Assembly (NCBI GenBank): GCA_001600455.1
Contig: BCKC01000002.1
Location: forward strand, 4,540,171-4,604,170
Source: Endocalyx cinctus
Lineage: Eukaryota; Ascomycota; Sordariomycetes; Amphisphaeriales; Apiosporaceae
Reading direction: 5' to 3'
DNA: 64,000 nucleotides
Shown here: one piece after another, positions 1-10,969 of the stretch
Numbering within the stretch: the stretch's first letter is position 1
How the letters are laid out: each line of letters opens with the position of its first letter
Made by a program: the position numbers and the translations under genes
The notes under the pieces: model-generated
Seen by the model: only the letters and a program-made list of their open reading frames with translations
Database searches by the model: none
What the model was told of the DNA's origin: nothing

Positions 1-893
1 ACGCCTCGCTCAGTAACCAAACGATGCTTCGCGCAATATCAGATGGGTCAAGCATCTTGGACTCAATTCCCCACTTCTTGAGGCCTTCTTCAACTTCTTC
101 TTTAGATATCGCTCCAAAGAACTCTTTCGTCATGGGTGTAAACGTATTTCCTAATTAATTATAATTTAACTTACTGACCATCCACTGATTAAATGAGTCT
201 GCATACTAACCTGGCGAGACAGTATTGGCTCTGATGCCGAAAGAATAGATATCCTTCGCGACGCAAGATGTGAAATGCGCACACGCCGCTTTAGACGCGC
301 CGTAAGCGAAGGCATCCGGACCGCGCACAACGGAAGCCAGACTGGAGACGTTGACGATAGAGGGGTTGCTCCCGGAAGGCAGCTTTAGCATGGCGCGAAC
401 TTGCGCTCTTGTACAGTACATGATCCCGTTCAAATTCACGCCTAGGATACGGGCCCACTCTTCGTCCGTCTCGGAGAGGATCGCTGGTCGTTCTTTGATG
501 AAAGCGGGCTGGGCCAGCCCGGCGACGTTCGCGGACCCGTGCAGAATCCCCGACTCGGCGAGGATCTCGTCGATCCATTTGTTGACTTGCTTCGGGTCGG
601 ATACGTCGACTTGGGAGGTGAAGACGCGGGTCTGTGGGTTGATGGCCGCTACAGCTTCTTTGATGCTAGAAAAATTGTCGACCTTCCAGTCCGCAATCCA
701 GATCGCGTCTGCGCCTTGCTCGGCAAGAACTTGAAAACATCCATTGTTAGAATCATTGAGCGTAGAAGGAAATTGAGACGTCGGAACCCCGGAGTTACTC
801 ACGTCGTACTGTAGCTGCCCCTATCCCAGAGCTACCACCAGTCACGCTGAAGACGCGAGACTTCAGAGAAGTATTAAGTTTTGAAGTAGACAT
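1..893 (-). CDS. Short-chain dehydrogenase/reductase (SDR), partial, C-terminus beyond the left edge
   Basis: This is a classical SDR, an NAD(P)(H)-dependent oxidoreductase with a Rossmann fold; the substrate is unknown. Exons on the minus strand are 893-803, 729-211 and 150 to the edge. The 73-bp and 60-bp introns have GTGAGT and GTTAGT donors, and the frame stays open. The ATG at 893 begins MSTSKLNTSLKSRV and leads straight into the cofactor motif TGGSSGIG (about residues 18-25). NVAG (a variant of the NNAG motif), the catalytic serine region IVNVSSLAS and the catalytic pair YGASK follow in the usual order. About 253 residues are visible, so only a short C-terminal piece should be missing. 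It faces the ALDH gene across a 1.4-kb divergent promoter, so both may act on one oxidation pathway. That link is inference; the SDR family call is firm. Confidence 0.93.
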
Positions 894-2306
894 ATTAATT
901 GAAGAAATTCGAAATAAGTTGATTGATGTGTAGCTAATCTGTCACTAAGGAAACGTATGGGACTGAAAGTTTATTTATATGATAGTGGTTGATCATCATT
1001 TCTTGTCAAAGCAAGATCGACCAAGGTAGTTTCTGACAATGTCTTTTAATTCGGATTAATTGCCTTATAATAGTTATAGTATTTTCCCCCGCGGGCTATG
1101 GTTCTATTGTCAGGAGTCAGGAGTCAGGAAACATTCAAACCCACATCTGCTCTTCCTCCGCCGAACCCATTGCCAAGGTTGTTCCTCCGAATTCCAACTC
1201 CGATACTACAATTGCGGGTACGGAGTTGTCTAACCTAGGGGGTCTAAAAAGTTGCCGGGACGGAGGTTAGCTTAGCCCGATATCACCAAAACTCATCTAC
1301 TTCGCTCTTTATTTTCTCATATTAAACACCGAATAATGTATGCTATACTTATATCATTAAAGAGAGAAAGGCGTATGTAATACGAAAATGTCTTCAATTT
1401 TCTAATATATATGTTTCTGTATGAGGAAATATAATGAAAAGCCAAGTAAGGTTTAAAACTACGGGGTTTTTTTTTTTTTTTTTTTTTAAGGAGTATTAAA
1501 GCGTACTATCGAAGTTACGTTACTTTTTTCCGTAAATATCAACATTAAAAAATGAATAAATAATATCGCCATGATCTCCTCGTCTTTCTCTTTCTAATTA
1601 TATAAGTCTTGTACGTATTATATACTATTCAGTGTAAGAAAATAGAGGATGAAGTTGGTATCTTTTGGTAATACCGGGACCGTGCGCGGGCTATTTTGGC
1701 GATAGCCTGCCGAGATCTACAATTTACACTCCGTAGTCAGCTTTTACTTCACTTAACAGCAGCTCAATGTACGCTGACTTGCTGGTTATCTATCTAATTA
1801 GAGGGCATAAGTTCTCCATTGATATATACGATTTTATTTCGCGATATAGGCTAATTATATTTTAGCATCTTTTATTTAACGGAGGTTTCGTAAAAGGTCG
1901 GTATAAATATAGGGTGCACTTGGGTATAAAATTTGAACTTGGGTTCAGCTAACCGTCGTTTGACCCTCCCTGCGATTTTTTACACCGCCTAGTCAACTGC
2001 AAGCTCCGGAAGCCACTAGGGAACTCCGATGAAATAGGACTTTACTTTGTTTTCATAGCATTGAACACCAATTGTACTCGCTGTATAACTAATCAGATCG
2101 TCGGAGATTTCTTGGTGTGGGCATTGAACGGACGCCGTCGTAAATGTCTGATTCGAAGTATAACATTATGTTCTTGGACTACATAATAAAATGAGAATGA
2201 CTTCCTCAATATATAATTCTTTTTTGCCCAGCTTCCCTTTTCTTTATCTACATGAAATTCCTATAGTCAAATTTGCGGAATAATCAAACATTATACTATA
2301 TTCCAT
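894..2306. other. Divergent SDR/ALDH intergenic region
   Basis: No coding region was recognised. The part nearer the SDR (about 1,100-1,270) is GC-richer and carries a short tandem of AGGAGTC at 1111-1130 and several CCG/CGG triplets. The rest is AT-rich, with a run of 21 T at 1467-1487. It probably holds the promoters of both flanking genes. Confidence 0.6.
1195..1228. promoter_or_regulatory. Inverted repeat CAACTCCG...CGGAGTTG, candidate zinc-cluster regulator site
   Basis: Two perfect 8-bp inverted arms (1195-1202 and 1221-1228) are separated by 18 bp, giving CCG-N18-CGG. Fungal Zn2Cys6 regulators commonly bind inverted CCG/CGG half sites, though usually with shorter spacing. It lies 302 bp upstream of the SDR start and about 1.1 kb upstream of the ALDH start. 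The functional role is inferred. Confidence 0.3.
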
Positions 2307-4109
2307 ATGGCTTCCTCATTCCAACCCCCGTCTCTAGACTTTGCGCGCTACCCAATTCCAACAAAGCCATTCATCGGTGGCGACTATGTCGATAGCGTAG
2401 GTTCCGAGAAGCATACTCTCATATCTGCGGTGAATGATGCCGTTGTTACCACCGGTAAGTCCAAAACATGCCGTCTATGTAGACTGAATACCGACGATTC
2501 TGACCTAGGCAAAACTATTATAGAATTTCAATGGTCAACTTCTGAAGATGCCGACCTCGCTGTCGAAGCCGCCTCCAGAGGTCTTGAATCCTGGCAAGCT
2601 CTGAAAGATGTAAGTAAACAATAGTTTGGAGTCATACTTCAACTGAATTCTCCTATCTGCTAACATGTTGTATCCATAGAACCAACGTCGAGATATCCTC
2701 ATCAAGTATGCGGACGTCATCAAGCAAAACCGCCAGCAACTACATTGGTTAGAAGCTATTCTTACAGGGAAAGATTACGGCTTTTTCAATTTCGAAATTG
2801 AATTCGCTGCTGATATTTTAGTTTGTACGTTTAAGTCCCATAACGTACCTCCCACGCCCCTTGGCATGTCGTTGTTACTAACCAAGACTTTAGATTATGC
2901 CAGCTTGATTGGTACATTTTCAAGTGAAATATTAACCACGACAGATGATAGTATCACGGTGAGTATACCTTTTCATTATGACTAAAAAAGACTTTGGGTA
3001 AAACATTCTAAACCACTTTAATAGTATAAACTCCATGAACCTTGGGGTATCTGCGCGGGAATCTGTCCCTTTAACGGCCCCGTAATCTGCTTTGCCATGA
3101 AGATAGCTCCTGCTCTCGCCTTCGGGAACGTAATGATCATGAAGACAAGCGAGCAGAATCCACTTTCCACCTTGTTCTTAGCCTCTCTGACTCGGGAAGC
3201 CGGCTTTCCTCCCGGCGTCGTCAGCTGCCTCACCGGCGGCGCCGAAGTCGGGGCCGCCCTAGCCTCGCACATGAAGATCCGCAAAATTAGCTTTACCGGA
3301 AGCGGCGCCGTCGGCAAGCTGATCCAAATCGCCGCCGCCAAGTCGAACCTGAAAAGCGTCACGCTCGAGCTCGGGGGCAAGTCCCCGCTCATCGTGTTCC
3401 CGGACGCGGATATCGACGGCGCGGTCCGAGATATCGCTAATATCTTGATTCTGAACGGTCAGGGCTGCGCGCTGAGGACGCGCATTTACCTGCACAAATC
3501 AATCGCCGATGAGACGATCGCTAAGATCCGAAGCGTCCTCGAACAGCATGTCAGCACCCTCGGCAGCGATCCTTTGAAAGATACCACGTTCTCGTCGCCG
3601 CTATATAATCATCGACAGAGGGACGCGGTTCTTTCCTACATCGAAAGCGGCAAGAATGAAGCGACTCTTTCCTTTGGCGGCTCCGCCGTCGGAAAAACCG
3701 GTTGCTACGTCGAGCCGACCATATTTATCGATCCGCAAGAAAATGCGCGAATTCTGAAGGAAGAGATATTTGGTCCGGTACTTGTCATCGTTCAGTTTGA
3801 GGATGAGAAAGAGGTTTTGGATAAGGCCAATGATACTGAATTCGGTTTGGCCGCTTCGATCTGGACGGCGGATATCACTCGTGCCTTAAGGTGTTCTCGC
3901 AAACTGGAAGCCGGTACTGTCAGTATTAATGGAGCGGGGGGTCTAAATCCCGCCGTTCCGATGGCTGGTTGGAAGCGTAAGTGGTCAATTGCAATCAAAA
4001 TCTGAATAGCTCGACTAACCATCTATATTTAGAGAGCGGACAGGGCGCGGAAAATGGCAAGGAAGGAATGCTAGAGTGGACCCAAATCAAAGCTATATCG
4101 TTGGGTTAA
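2307..4109 (+). CDS. Aldehyde dehydrogenase (NAD(P)+-dependent, ALDH superfamily)
   Basis: It oxidises an aldehyde to the acid with NAD(P)+; the substrate cannot be told from sequence. There are six exons: 2307-2454, 2524-2609, 2680-2824, 2894-2958, 3025-3976 and 4033-4109. They join in frame to 490 residues, the normal family length (about 490-500). Visible landmarks are the N-terminal KPFIGGDYV, the PFNGPV segment matching the PWNFP motif with its catalytic Asn, the Rossmann-loop FTGSGAVG, the general base Glu263 in ELGGKSP, the nucleophile Cys296 in GQGCALRTR, EEIFGPV, and the C-terminal GWKQSGQGAENG. The residues just after Cys296 (ALRTR) differ from the common xAGSR. No signal peptide or membrane segment is seen. 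It is divergent from the SDR and convergent with the HET gene, 166 bp away. Intron 1 (69 bp) is a multiple of three with no stop. Confidence 0.95.
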
Positions 4110-4275
4110 TGGTAGATGCCTTTGATTAAATTAATCTAACAATCGCAGGTTGACTTCTATAAAGCTAGAAGTTGCTAAAATAGAGTAGATGAGTAAGACG
4201 GAAGTGTAACCCTTGTTCTGAGTTAGATTGATTGTCTATAACTTTTGTAGTCCAGCTGTATTTCAGTTATGTACA

Positions 4276-6069
4276 TCAAGATCCAGAGTCTCGTTTTCCT
4301 CTACAACCCTCTTCGTTTATACACTCTTCGCTTGCCATTCTTTCCTCTGAAATCGAAGCTTGTGAGGTATTTTGAGAAATAGATTCGCATTCCAACGTAA
4401 CGAAAAAAGCAGAATATCCCTCACTATTTTTTGTCCAATGTCCTCGCTGCGTGCAAGTCAAGAAGAACTTCGTTATCGATTCACCTTTAGTGTTTCGTAA
4501 CATGTATGGTGTCTCGTGCAACTCCATCTGTTTGAAGTCCTCAAAGTCTCTCGCGGATTTTATTTTGAATACGCTGTCACTGAAGGCGCATTCCAATCGA
4601 CTAGTCTGCCCCGTGTAGAAGAGCCCGAGATACAAAGGATTCAAGTTCACAACGGTTTTTTTCATACGGAAACGTAGGTAGCCGCGAAAGGGCTGGTTTT
4701 GGACAATGTAGAACCGGAGGTTCCCGTAATCCCAAGCTTCTCGGGGCCACGCGGATAACTCGTAACCGTCTTCACTTTTGAAAGACGAAGGCAAGGTGAT
4801 ATAGATTATCGCGATCATGCTCCTGGTGGCCCTCCAGGGGATCCAGCGTGATATCGGGGGTCGACTGGTAACCTCGGCCGATAAAGCTGATCCTGGGCCT
4901 TTATATATATTCATTTGTTCCGTTATCTCCCAAAACTCCGCTTTTCTGTCGACTATAACAAGTTGATGTGGTAAGCATCGAGCGTAGAGGCGAGGGCCGT
5001 ACTGACGGATGAAGATGCCGACCTCTTTTGGGGTGTCGTGATTCTCCACTATCTTGTGATGGAATAACCTGAGGATATAATATCGATACCCATCGTCTTG
5101 ATTTATGAACGTGTCAACGAGCAGCGGAGCCTCCAGAATCTGCAGGTCGCTATTCACCGAATTAAGTGACCCTACGAATGACTGGTAGCCCGGTACTATG
5201 GCTGAACACGCGTAAAATACAGAAGGTGAAGAGGCTAGTATACCCACTGGCAAGGTGATAGGTGGATTTGCGTGCCCAGAGACCCAGGAAAATGCTGATT
5301 CTCCTGCTTGTGGATCAAGCCCCGGATCATCATCAGTTGAAGTCCAGGCGAAAATGCTAAGATCATTAGACGACTTGATTATTTCTTCCTGAAGCCTAAC
5401 AAATGCTCTTTCTCTCTCTCCATATAGTAACGGCATGTTCACGTGAAAGATACCCAGCAGAGAATATGCCTTATCCTCGACGCGGGTGGTAGACCTCATG
5501 GAGGCCCAGGACATGCGAACAGCTATAGGTACTCTAGCTAGGTCCATCTCGTTCCTTAGTACCCTAGGGCTGATTCGGGTGATTTTTGCGATGATTTCGT
5601 CGAGGTAGAGCTTGGAACCTCGGCTCTCCCAGCGCTCATCCAAGAATGTGACGGATTTAGGCGCGATCAATTCTTGCAACGTCCAACCTCTGGTAAACCA
5701 GCGACAGTCTCCTAAGGACGCTCGAGTCTCAGCCGAAGCTCTTAGATCAGAGAGGTAAACGTAACACTCGTCAGCGTCACGGTACCAATTGAACATGGAG
5801 TTAATGGACTCCGTTAGTTCGGCGCTACTCGACTTGTCAATGCAGCATGCATCAACCCAGCCATATTTGAAACCTCTCTTTCTAGCGTATTGACAAAAGC
5901 CCTTGAGTTTTTTAAAGCCTTTCTTCCTCCTGGCGAACAAGGAATTATTTCGCATATCCTGAAAAGACAGCTCATCTTGTTCCCATGTGTGGGACAGAAT
6001 AGCGTAAGGAGGGATATGGCTATCGTCGAATTCCTTGAGTTTATAACTAGAGGTATTGATAAGCCTCAT
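4276..6069 (-). CDS. HET-domain protein (heterokaryon-incompatibility type), single exon
   Basis: The protein is 597 residues without introns. The HET domain occupies about residues 20-150, with YAILSHTWEQDELSF near the start, GWVDACCIDKSSSAELTESI in the middle and WFTRGWTLQELIAP near its end. These are the three conserved blocks of the family. They are followed by RMSWASMRSTTRVEDKAYSL and LLYGERERAFVRLQEEI, the segment that usually follows HET in the HET-E/DUF8212-type architecture. The rest has no NACHT, WD or ankyrin repeats, so this is a short HET protein. HET proteins are known to trigger regulated cell death on non-self recognition, but most members, this one included, have no tested role. 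The start at MRLINTSSYKLKEF is the usual one for this subgroup. Confidence 0.93.
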   Translation of the reverse strand: MRLINTSSYKLKEFDDSHIPPYAILSHTWEQDELSFQDMRNNSLFARRKKGFKKLKGFCQYARKRGFKYGWVDACCIDKSSSAELTESINSMFNWYRDADECYVYLSDLRASAETRASLGDCRWFTRGWTLQELIAPKSVTFLDERWESRGSKLYLDEIIAKITRISPRVLRNEMDLARVPIAVRMSWASMRSTTRVEDKAYSLLGIFHVNMPLLYGERERAFVRLQEEIIKSSNDLSIFAWTSTDDDPGLDPQAGESAFSWVSGHANPPITLPVGILASSPSVFYACSAIVPGYQSFVGSLNSVNSDLQILEAPLLVDTFINQDDGYRYYILRLFHHKIVENHDTPKEVGIFIRQYGPRLYARCLPHQLVIVDRKAEFWEITEQMNIYKGPGSALSAEVTSRPPISRWIPWRATRSMIAIIYITLPSSFKSEDGYELSAWPREAWDYGNLRFYIVQNQPFRGYLRFRMKKTVVNLNPLYLGLFYTGQTSRLECAFSDSVFKIKSARDFEDFKQMELHETPYMLRNTKGESITKFFLTCTQRGHWTKNSEGYSAFFVTLECESISQNTSQASISEERMASEECINEEGCRGKRDSGS

Positions 6070-7232
6070 ATCTATTTTGATTTGTTTAAGTTGCTGTCAG
6101 CGCTGTTATTACTGTTGTAGGTGTTCGGTTCCAAAGAGAAAAATTGAGATGCTAAGATTAAGAGAGGTTGGGGTACGTATTTGAAATATAGAGGTAGCCA
6201 ATCATTGGCAAGGCACATTTCCTCGTTTTGTTTACGACTGGGCATTATGTAATACCAGATGAAACCAGCTGTTATTAGAAAACATCGTATAATTGATAGT
6301 AGGTTAACCTAGCAGTATTATTTCTTCGTGTATTATGTCTAAGTCTCTCAGATCTTTCTATCACGTTAGAAATAAATGAAATAGAAAGCTTTCAAATACC
6401 ATTTGAATCTATAAATTTGAGCTAGGTTCGAGACCTAGTCTCTTTGTGAGACGCAAGTTTATTCCCCGCTTACCGTCAGTTGGTATAGACCACTGCAATA
6501 AGAAGACCTTAGGTAGGGAGAGAGATCGGACCAACAACCTACAATTCTTCATGATACGAGCGAAAATTCGCATCAGCAAGTATTATTTATAACATAATTA
6601 AGTACATATAGAGAACTGCTTGATTCCTTTTTTTGTCTTGATCAAATGATTATACCATAATAACGTATTCCAGGGCTTGAAACACAGGGGATCGCGGTCC
6701 TACCTTGTAGCCTATTATAGTCAGCATGCATCATAGTAGTATGTATTTCACCAACACGCATATAACTATCGCAAAGCTTGCCAACATGCATTTCGTTAAC
6801 TAACAATATGCTCCAGGATATGGGCCTCACATATTCAGAGATACCCCGAACCCGGAGCCTAGGGCTAACTCACATTAATATATGTTCTGAATATAAAAGG
6901 GTGCTTCTCTCCCTTTTTCTCAGGAGCTAGATAGTTGCCAACGAAGTTTCGTTCATGCTGTATTCTGCCACTCTGTGCTTGCGGAGTACTTAAAGTCCCA
7001 TATTGCGCAGTCCACATTTGTTGGAGAAGTATCTTGTCGGGAAAAGTACCGGCTTGATACAATCCTAGAGTCAATCATAGTTCTTTTCGTCAACCACCTA
7101 TTCTGCTGCTTTACTGTTTATATTCCTCCAAGTTCAAGCACCATATAATCAATTTTCCTCTTGGCATCTCATGCATTGATCTCTTTTCTTCATACTAGAT
7201 TTTAACTTAAAGATACCCACTGATATCCCATA
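6070..7232. other. Divergent spacer between HET and O-methyltransferase genes
   Basis: AT-rich DNA without a supported gene. It should contain the promoters of both flanking genes. A small perfect hairpin, CTAGG-TTCGAGA-CCTAG, lies near 6423-6439; it resembles a tRNA T-arm but has no partner arms (see rejected items). Confidence 0.6.
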
Positions 7233-8755
7233 ATGGCTTCGACCGCAGCTATCATCGAGAAGCTAAAGTCGCTCAGTCTGACCCTTGAACAAGGTAGTGA
7301 TGACCAGACTGTTAGGAACGAAGCTCTTCTGCTGTCCAGGCAACTCACTGCGAGCCTTTCCAGGCCGGAGGACGTCGCAGCCGAGTTGATATTCAGTGTT
7401 AGTGGCTCTTTTATTTTTCTCTCTGTTATCAACATCACCCAACTCCGTTTAATACTTCTGTCATCGTCTTACCCCACCCAACATATTCATAACTTACGTG
7501 ACATAACTATTTTAGCCATTTATTCCAGTCGCAGCCAAGATTGCGATAGAGATGGGCGTCCTGAAGCTCATTGCGCAATGTGACGGCCCCATTACCTCGG
7601 AAGAGCTAGCGAAATTATCCGGTAGCGAAGAGCTGCTTATTAGTATGTCTACTCGTCTCCAAAATCTCGTCGTGCTGCGGCGCATAAGTCTAATCTCACT
7701 TTGAAAAGCTCGTATCCTCCGTGCACTCGCTTCTGTGGGTCTGCTCGCGGACGTCGGCGAAAGAACATGGCAAGCCACTCCCGTGACCCAAGCCATAACG
7801 CTCGAAGGGGTTTCCGCAGGTTATAGGATGATGTGAGTCACATAGAGTTCATGCCATGAATCGCTGCCAGCTCTTTCAGCCATGCTACAGGTACCTGACC
7901 ACTGACTATTTCTCGGTAGCGAGGAGATGGTGATGGGTGCTGCGATAAAGGCGCCCAAGTACCTCCGAGAAACGGGATATAAATGCCCGACGAACCCCAA
8001 CGATGGGTTTATGCAGTACGCCTTCGGAACCAAGCTAAGTAGCTTCGACCTGTTCTATTCGATCCCTTGGGTCATGAAAGATTTCAACACCTTCATGGGC
8101 AGTACCATGGGCGCGAGGCAGATCTGGACGGGTTGGTTTCCCATGCAGGAGAATCTGGTTGACGGGCTATCGACAGCCAATGATTCAGTTCTCCTGGTGG
8201 ACGTCGGCGGCGGCTGGGGTCACGACTTGATCGCATTCCACGATAAGTATCCTAATAAAGGGCGTCTTATACTCCAAGATCTACCTGGCGTCATCAAAGA
8301 TATGCGGGCGCTCCCGTCCGGGGTAGAGGCTATGGGGTACGATTTCTTTACGGAACAGCCCGTTAAAGGTATTACTCTCGGCAATTTCTTTTTTAACTAA
8401 TCCAAAAGAAACTAAATGAAATTTGATATTAGGTGCGAGAGCATATTTTTACCACCACATTTTTCATGACTGGTCTGATTACAAGTCGGTGGAGATGCTG
8501 AGCAATGTGCGAGACGCGATGAAACCGGGATATTCTAAGCTCTACATTCACGAAATGATTGTCCCCGAGACTCAGGCTTCGGCTTTCGTGGCGATGCTGG
8601 ACCTTACCATGATGTGTTTCAACGCGGGAATGGAACGAACGGCGCGGCAGTGGAAAGAGCTGTTGAGTAGGGTGGGCCTAGAAGTCGTTAAGGTATGGCC
8701 TCCGCCGGAAGAAGGAGCTGATGGTATCGTCGAAGCTATGGTCAAAGAAGAATGA
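7233..8755 (+). CDS. SAM-dependent O-methyltransferase (class II / COMT-like fungal type)
   Basis: It transfers a methyl group from SAM to a hydroxyl of a small, probably aromatic, metabolite. There are five exons: 7233-7397, 7516-7642, 7709-7832, 7920-8368 and 8433-8755, giving 395 residues, typical for fungal members. The N-terminal half (about 55-140) is the winged-helix dimerisation region, including PFIPVAAKIAIEMGVLKLI and TRILRALASVGLL. The C-terminal half is the Rossmann methyltransferase: SAM motif I is VDVGGGWGHDL (about residue 230), then LQDLPGVI, then ARAYFYHHIFHDWSD with the presumed catalytic base His300 in HDW. It ends in EEGADGIVEAMVKEE. It is divergent from the HET gene. Such enzymes often tailor secondary metabolites, but no backbone synthase is in the window. 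Confidence 0.94.
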
Positions 8756-10969
8756 TTACGAAAAGATCAGAGCTGTTGAAGATCATATGTCAAACTAAAA
8801 CAGACTCACAGCAACACCATTTGTTTTTATCATATTATAACAGTTTTTTACCAAATTTAACACTCAAATCGCTCTGTATAATTACAGCTATATAAAGTAT
8901 TCAACATATCGCAGTAGAATTACAACTATAATTATAAGTGAATAGAACCGATCATTTAACTATTCCCATAATTTACTACACTTTAAAATGCCATATCTAT
9001 GTTCTCGATATGACGATCTGTTGAATTAGATGTTAATTATAAGAGTGTTGGAACTTATGGATGTGGATTGGGAATTTGGCAATCATATAGAATGTACTAT
9101 GTAAATACATACTTCATTGAATTAGGGCTCAAGGAACTATCTATTTCCATGAACCGAACGGGAGCTTAGCACCTTATTTATAGCGCTTCCTGAGCTGGTA
9201 ATACGTAATTACAGGATTGGTCAATCTCTCGGACCGGGTTGGTAAGCTTGATTCCACCCCGTAATATTATGTTTCCGATACTAGGTCCCACTTAGTTCCA
9301 CTTCTCCATCACAGCTTTTATACGATATAAAGTATAAATATCTGTGATGGAGAAGTGGGACTAAATGGGACCTGGTTTCGGAGACGTTACATTACGGGGT
9401 GGAATCAAGCTCATGAACCCGGTTTGAGTTATTGACCAACCCCTAAATTACGTAGTACCAGCTCAGGAAGCGCTATAAATAAGATGCTGAGCTCCCGTTC
9501 GGTTTATAGAAATAGATAGTTCCTTAAGCCCTAATTTCAATGAAATATTTACATAATATGATTACCAAGCTCTCAAATACCCTCCACAAGCTCTAATAAT
9601 CTGATAATATCTGCATGTACATATAATATGTTGGCTCCAATTCATGATCAACTGAGGATTCCCTTGCACTTATAAGGGGCCAATCCAAGAATAGCTAGAG
9701 GAGATGGAATAGTAGGGTAAGTATGTTAGCCAGAATGCTGGCGACGCATGATGACTTTATGCCATGCATTCTCCCTCTTTATTTTGGGTGACACAATGGG
9801 ATCGTCAATCAATGTACAAGTAGATTTCCCAACTATACACTAGTCAGCGCTAGCCATTATTTAAGTATCGATCATCTGGTAATGTAATTTACCGGCGTCT
9901 TTAGCCGTTGCGCTCTAACAACGGCTAATCTCGTAAAAGCTTAGATTTCTTTTCTTCAAATAGGGGTTATATGTTTCTCTTTGATCAATCAATACGCCTT
10001 CATCCCTTATGCTTGGACGGGAGTGGGGGGGGCTTGTGAGATTTGGGTACTGGTTAAGGCATAGAAGCATCCGCGCGCGACGTTCCTGCATATTTCCCTA
10101 AGTTTTAGATCCCTTGATGAGACTCAAGATCTGGTCAAATCTCGGCTATCTCCGGCTGGTTTCTAATCATAGTTCATCTTTAGTAAATATCTCTGAGCTG
10201 AATATAAGTAATAGATATTAAGTTATTGACAATATTAAACGGGAGGTGAGCTTGCAGCCCACAGAACGTCCTGAGTTTACAATTTTTACTGTGTTACAGA
10301 GTACACGGAAAAGATAAGATAAGAAAACGACAGGGGTTTTTAAAGATGGTTCCGTAGAGGCGTGTAGAAGACCCTTCGTAAACTCAGGCATAAGTATATA
10401 AATAATATACTCCTCCTCTAATGGCGTACTGCTGCGCCAAATGCGTTGGTAATCTATATCATCTACGTGATCTAATACACCATTTAGATCACATAAGTGA
10501 CCAAGGCTCTGGTTAGTTAGACCTCCTCGGCTTAGTCGTCCTTCCGTGACTAAGATTTTCAGTGCATTTTGGGCCTGTTGAATGGGCCAACTTCTGTTTT
10601 CATAACACGAGATCATGCGTAATCTATATATACCTACGTAAGTTCTGCTTTTCAATAAATAGAAAACTGAAGGATAAGTCACGTTAGCTTTTCATAGATC
10701 CATACTCACAACTGGGTAAATCATACTTTGCTTATGTAGATAAATCCACACGAAGTTTAAGTAATACTAAGTTAAATTTTTCAAGGAATAGATAGTTTAT
10801 CAAGATCAATGTCGCTGCTCAGATAATCTGTTAAGTAATAATAATAATAGAAGCTGAAAATAATACAAAAGATTCCTGGATATTGAGACTAGTTAAGTTA
10901 TATAATTACATATTATACACTGAGAGAATTAAAGTTAGGCAGAGCATTGCGATCTGATTATACCAATAT
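8756..10969. other. AT-rich spacer downstream of the O-methyltransferase gene
   Basis: No ATG-initiated gene was recognised. The 9,035-9,610 part is a large foldback element, listed separately. The open stretch at 10,218-10,682 on the minus strand begins at GTG and matches nothing I recognise. The remainder is AT-rich, with a G-run near 10,025. Confidence 0.6.
9035..9610. repeat. Long imperfect inverted repeat (foldback / MITE-like element), arms about 270 bp
   Basis: Read from its centre near 9,328, the sequence is an imperfect palindrome. CTTCTCCATCACA (9301-9313) pairs with TGTGATGGAGAAG (9342-9354). The 20-mer at 9181-9200 (TAGCGCTTCCTGAGCTGGTA) recurs inverted at 9457-9476. GAACCGAACGGGAGCT in the left arm pairs with its inverted copy at about 9,490-9,506. 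The arms remain alignable, with decreasing identity, out to about 9,035 and 9,610. There is no coding capacity. The two arms differ mainly by C/T and G/A changes, which is the pattern expected from repeat-induced point mutation. No clear target-site duplication could be fixed by eye. Confidence 0.85.

Noticed and set aside
6423..6439. tRNA-like T-arm CTAGG-TTCGAGA-CCTAG
   Set aside because: No matching acceptor stem, D-arm or anticodon arm upstream; a chance hairpin in AT-rich DNA.
1..8755. SDR-ALDH-OMT as a secondary-metabolite gene cluster
   Set aside because: No backbone synthase, P450, transporter or pathway regulator is in the window, and a HET gene interrupts the row. It stays a possibility only if one lies beyond the left edge.
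10218..10682. 154-codon open stretch on the minus strand
   Set aside because: It starts at GTG, has no recognisable domain and lies in AT-rich gene-poor DNA; not called as a gene.
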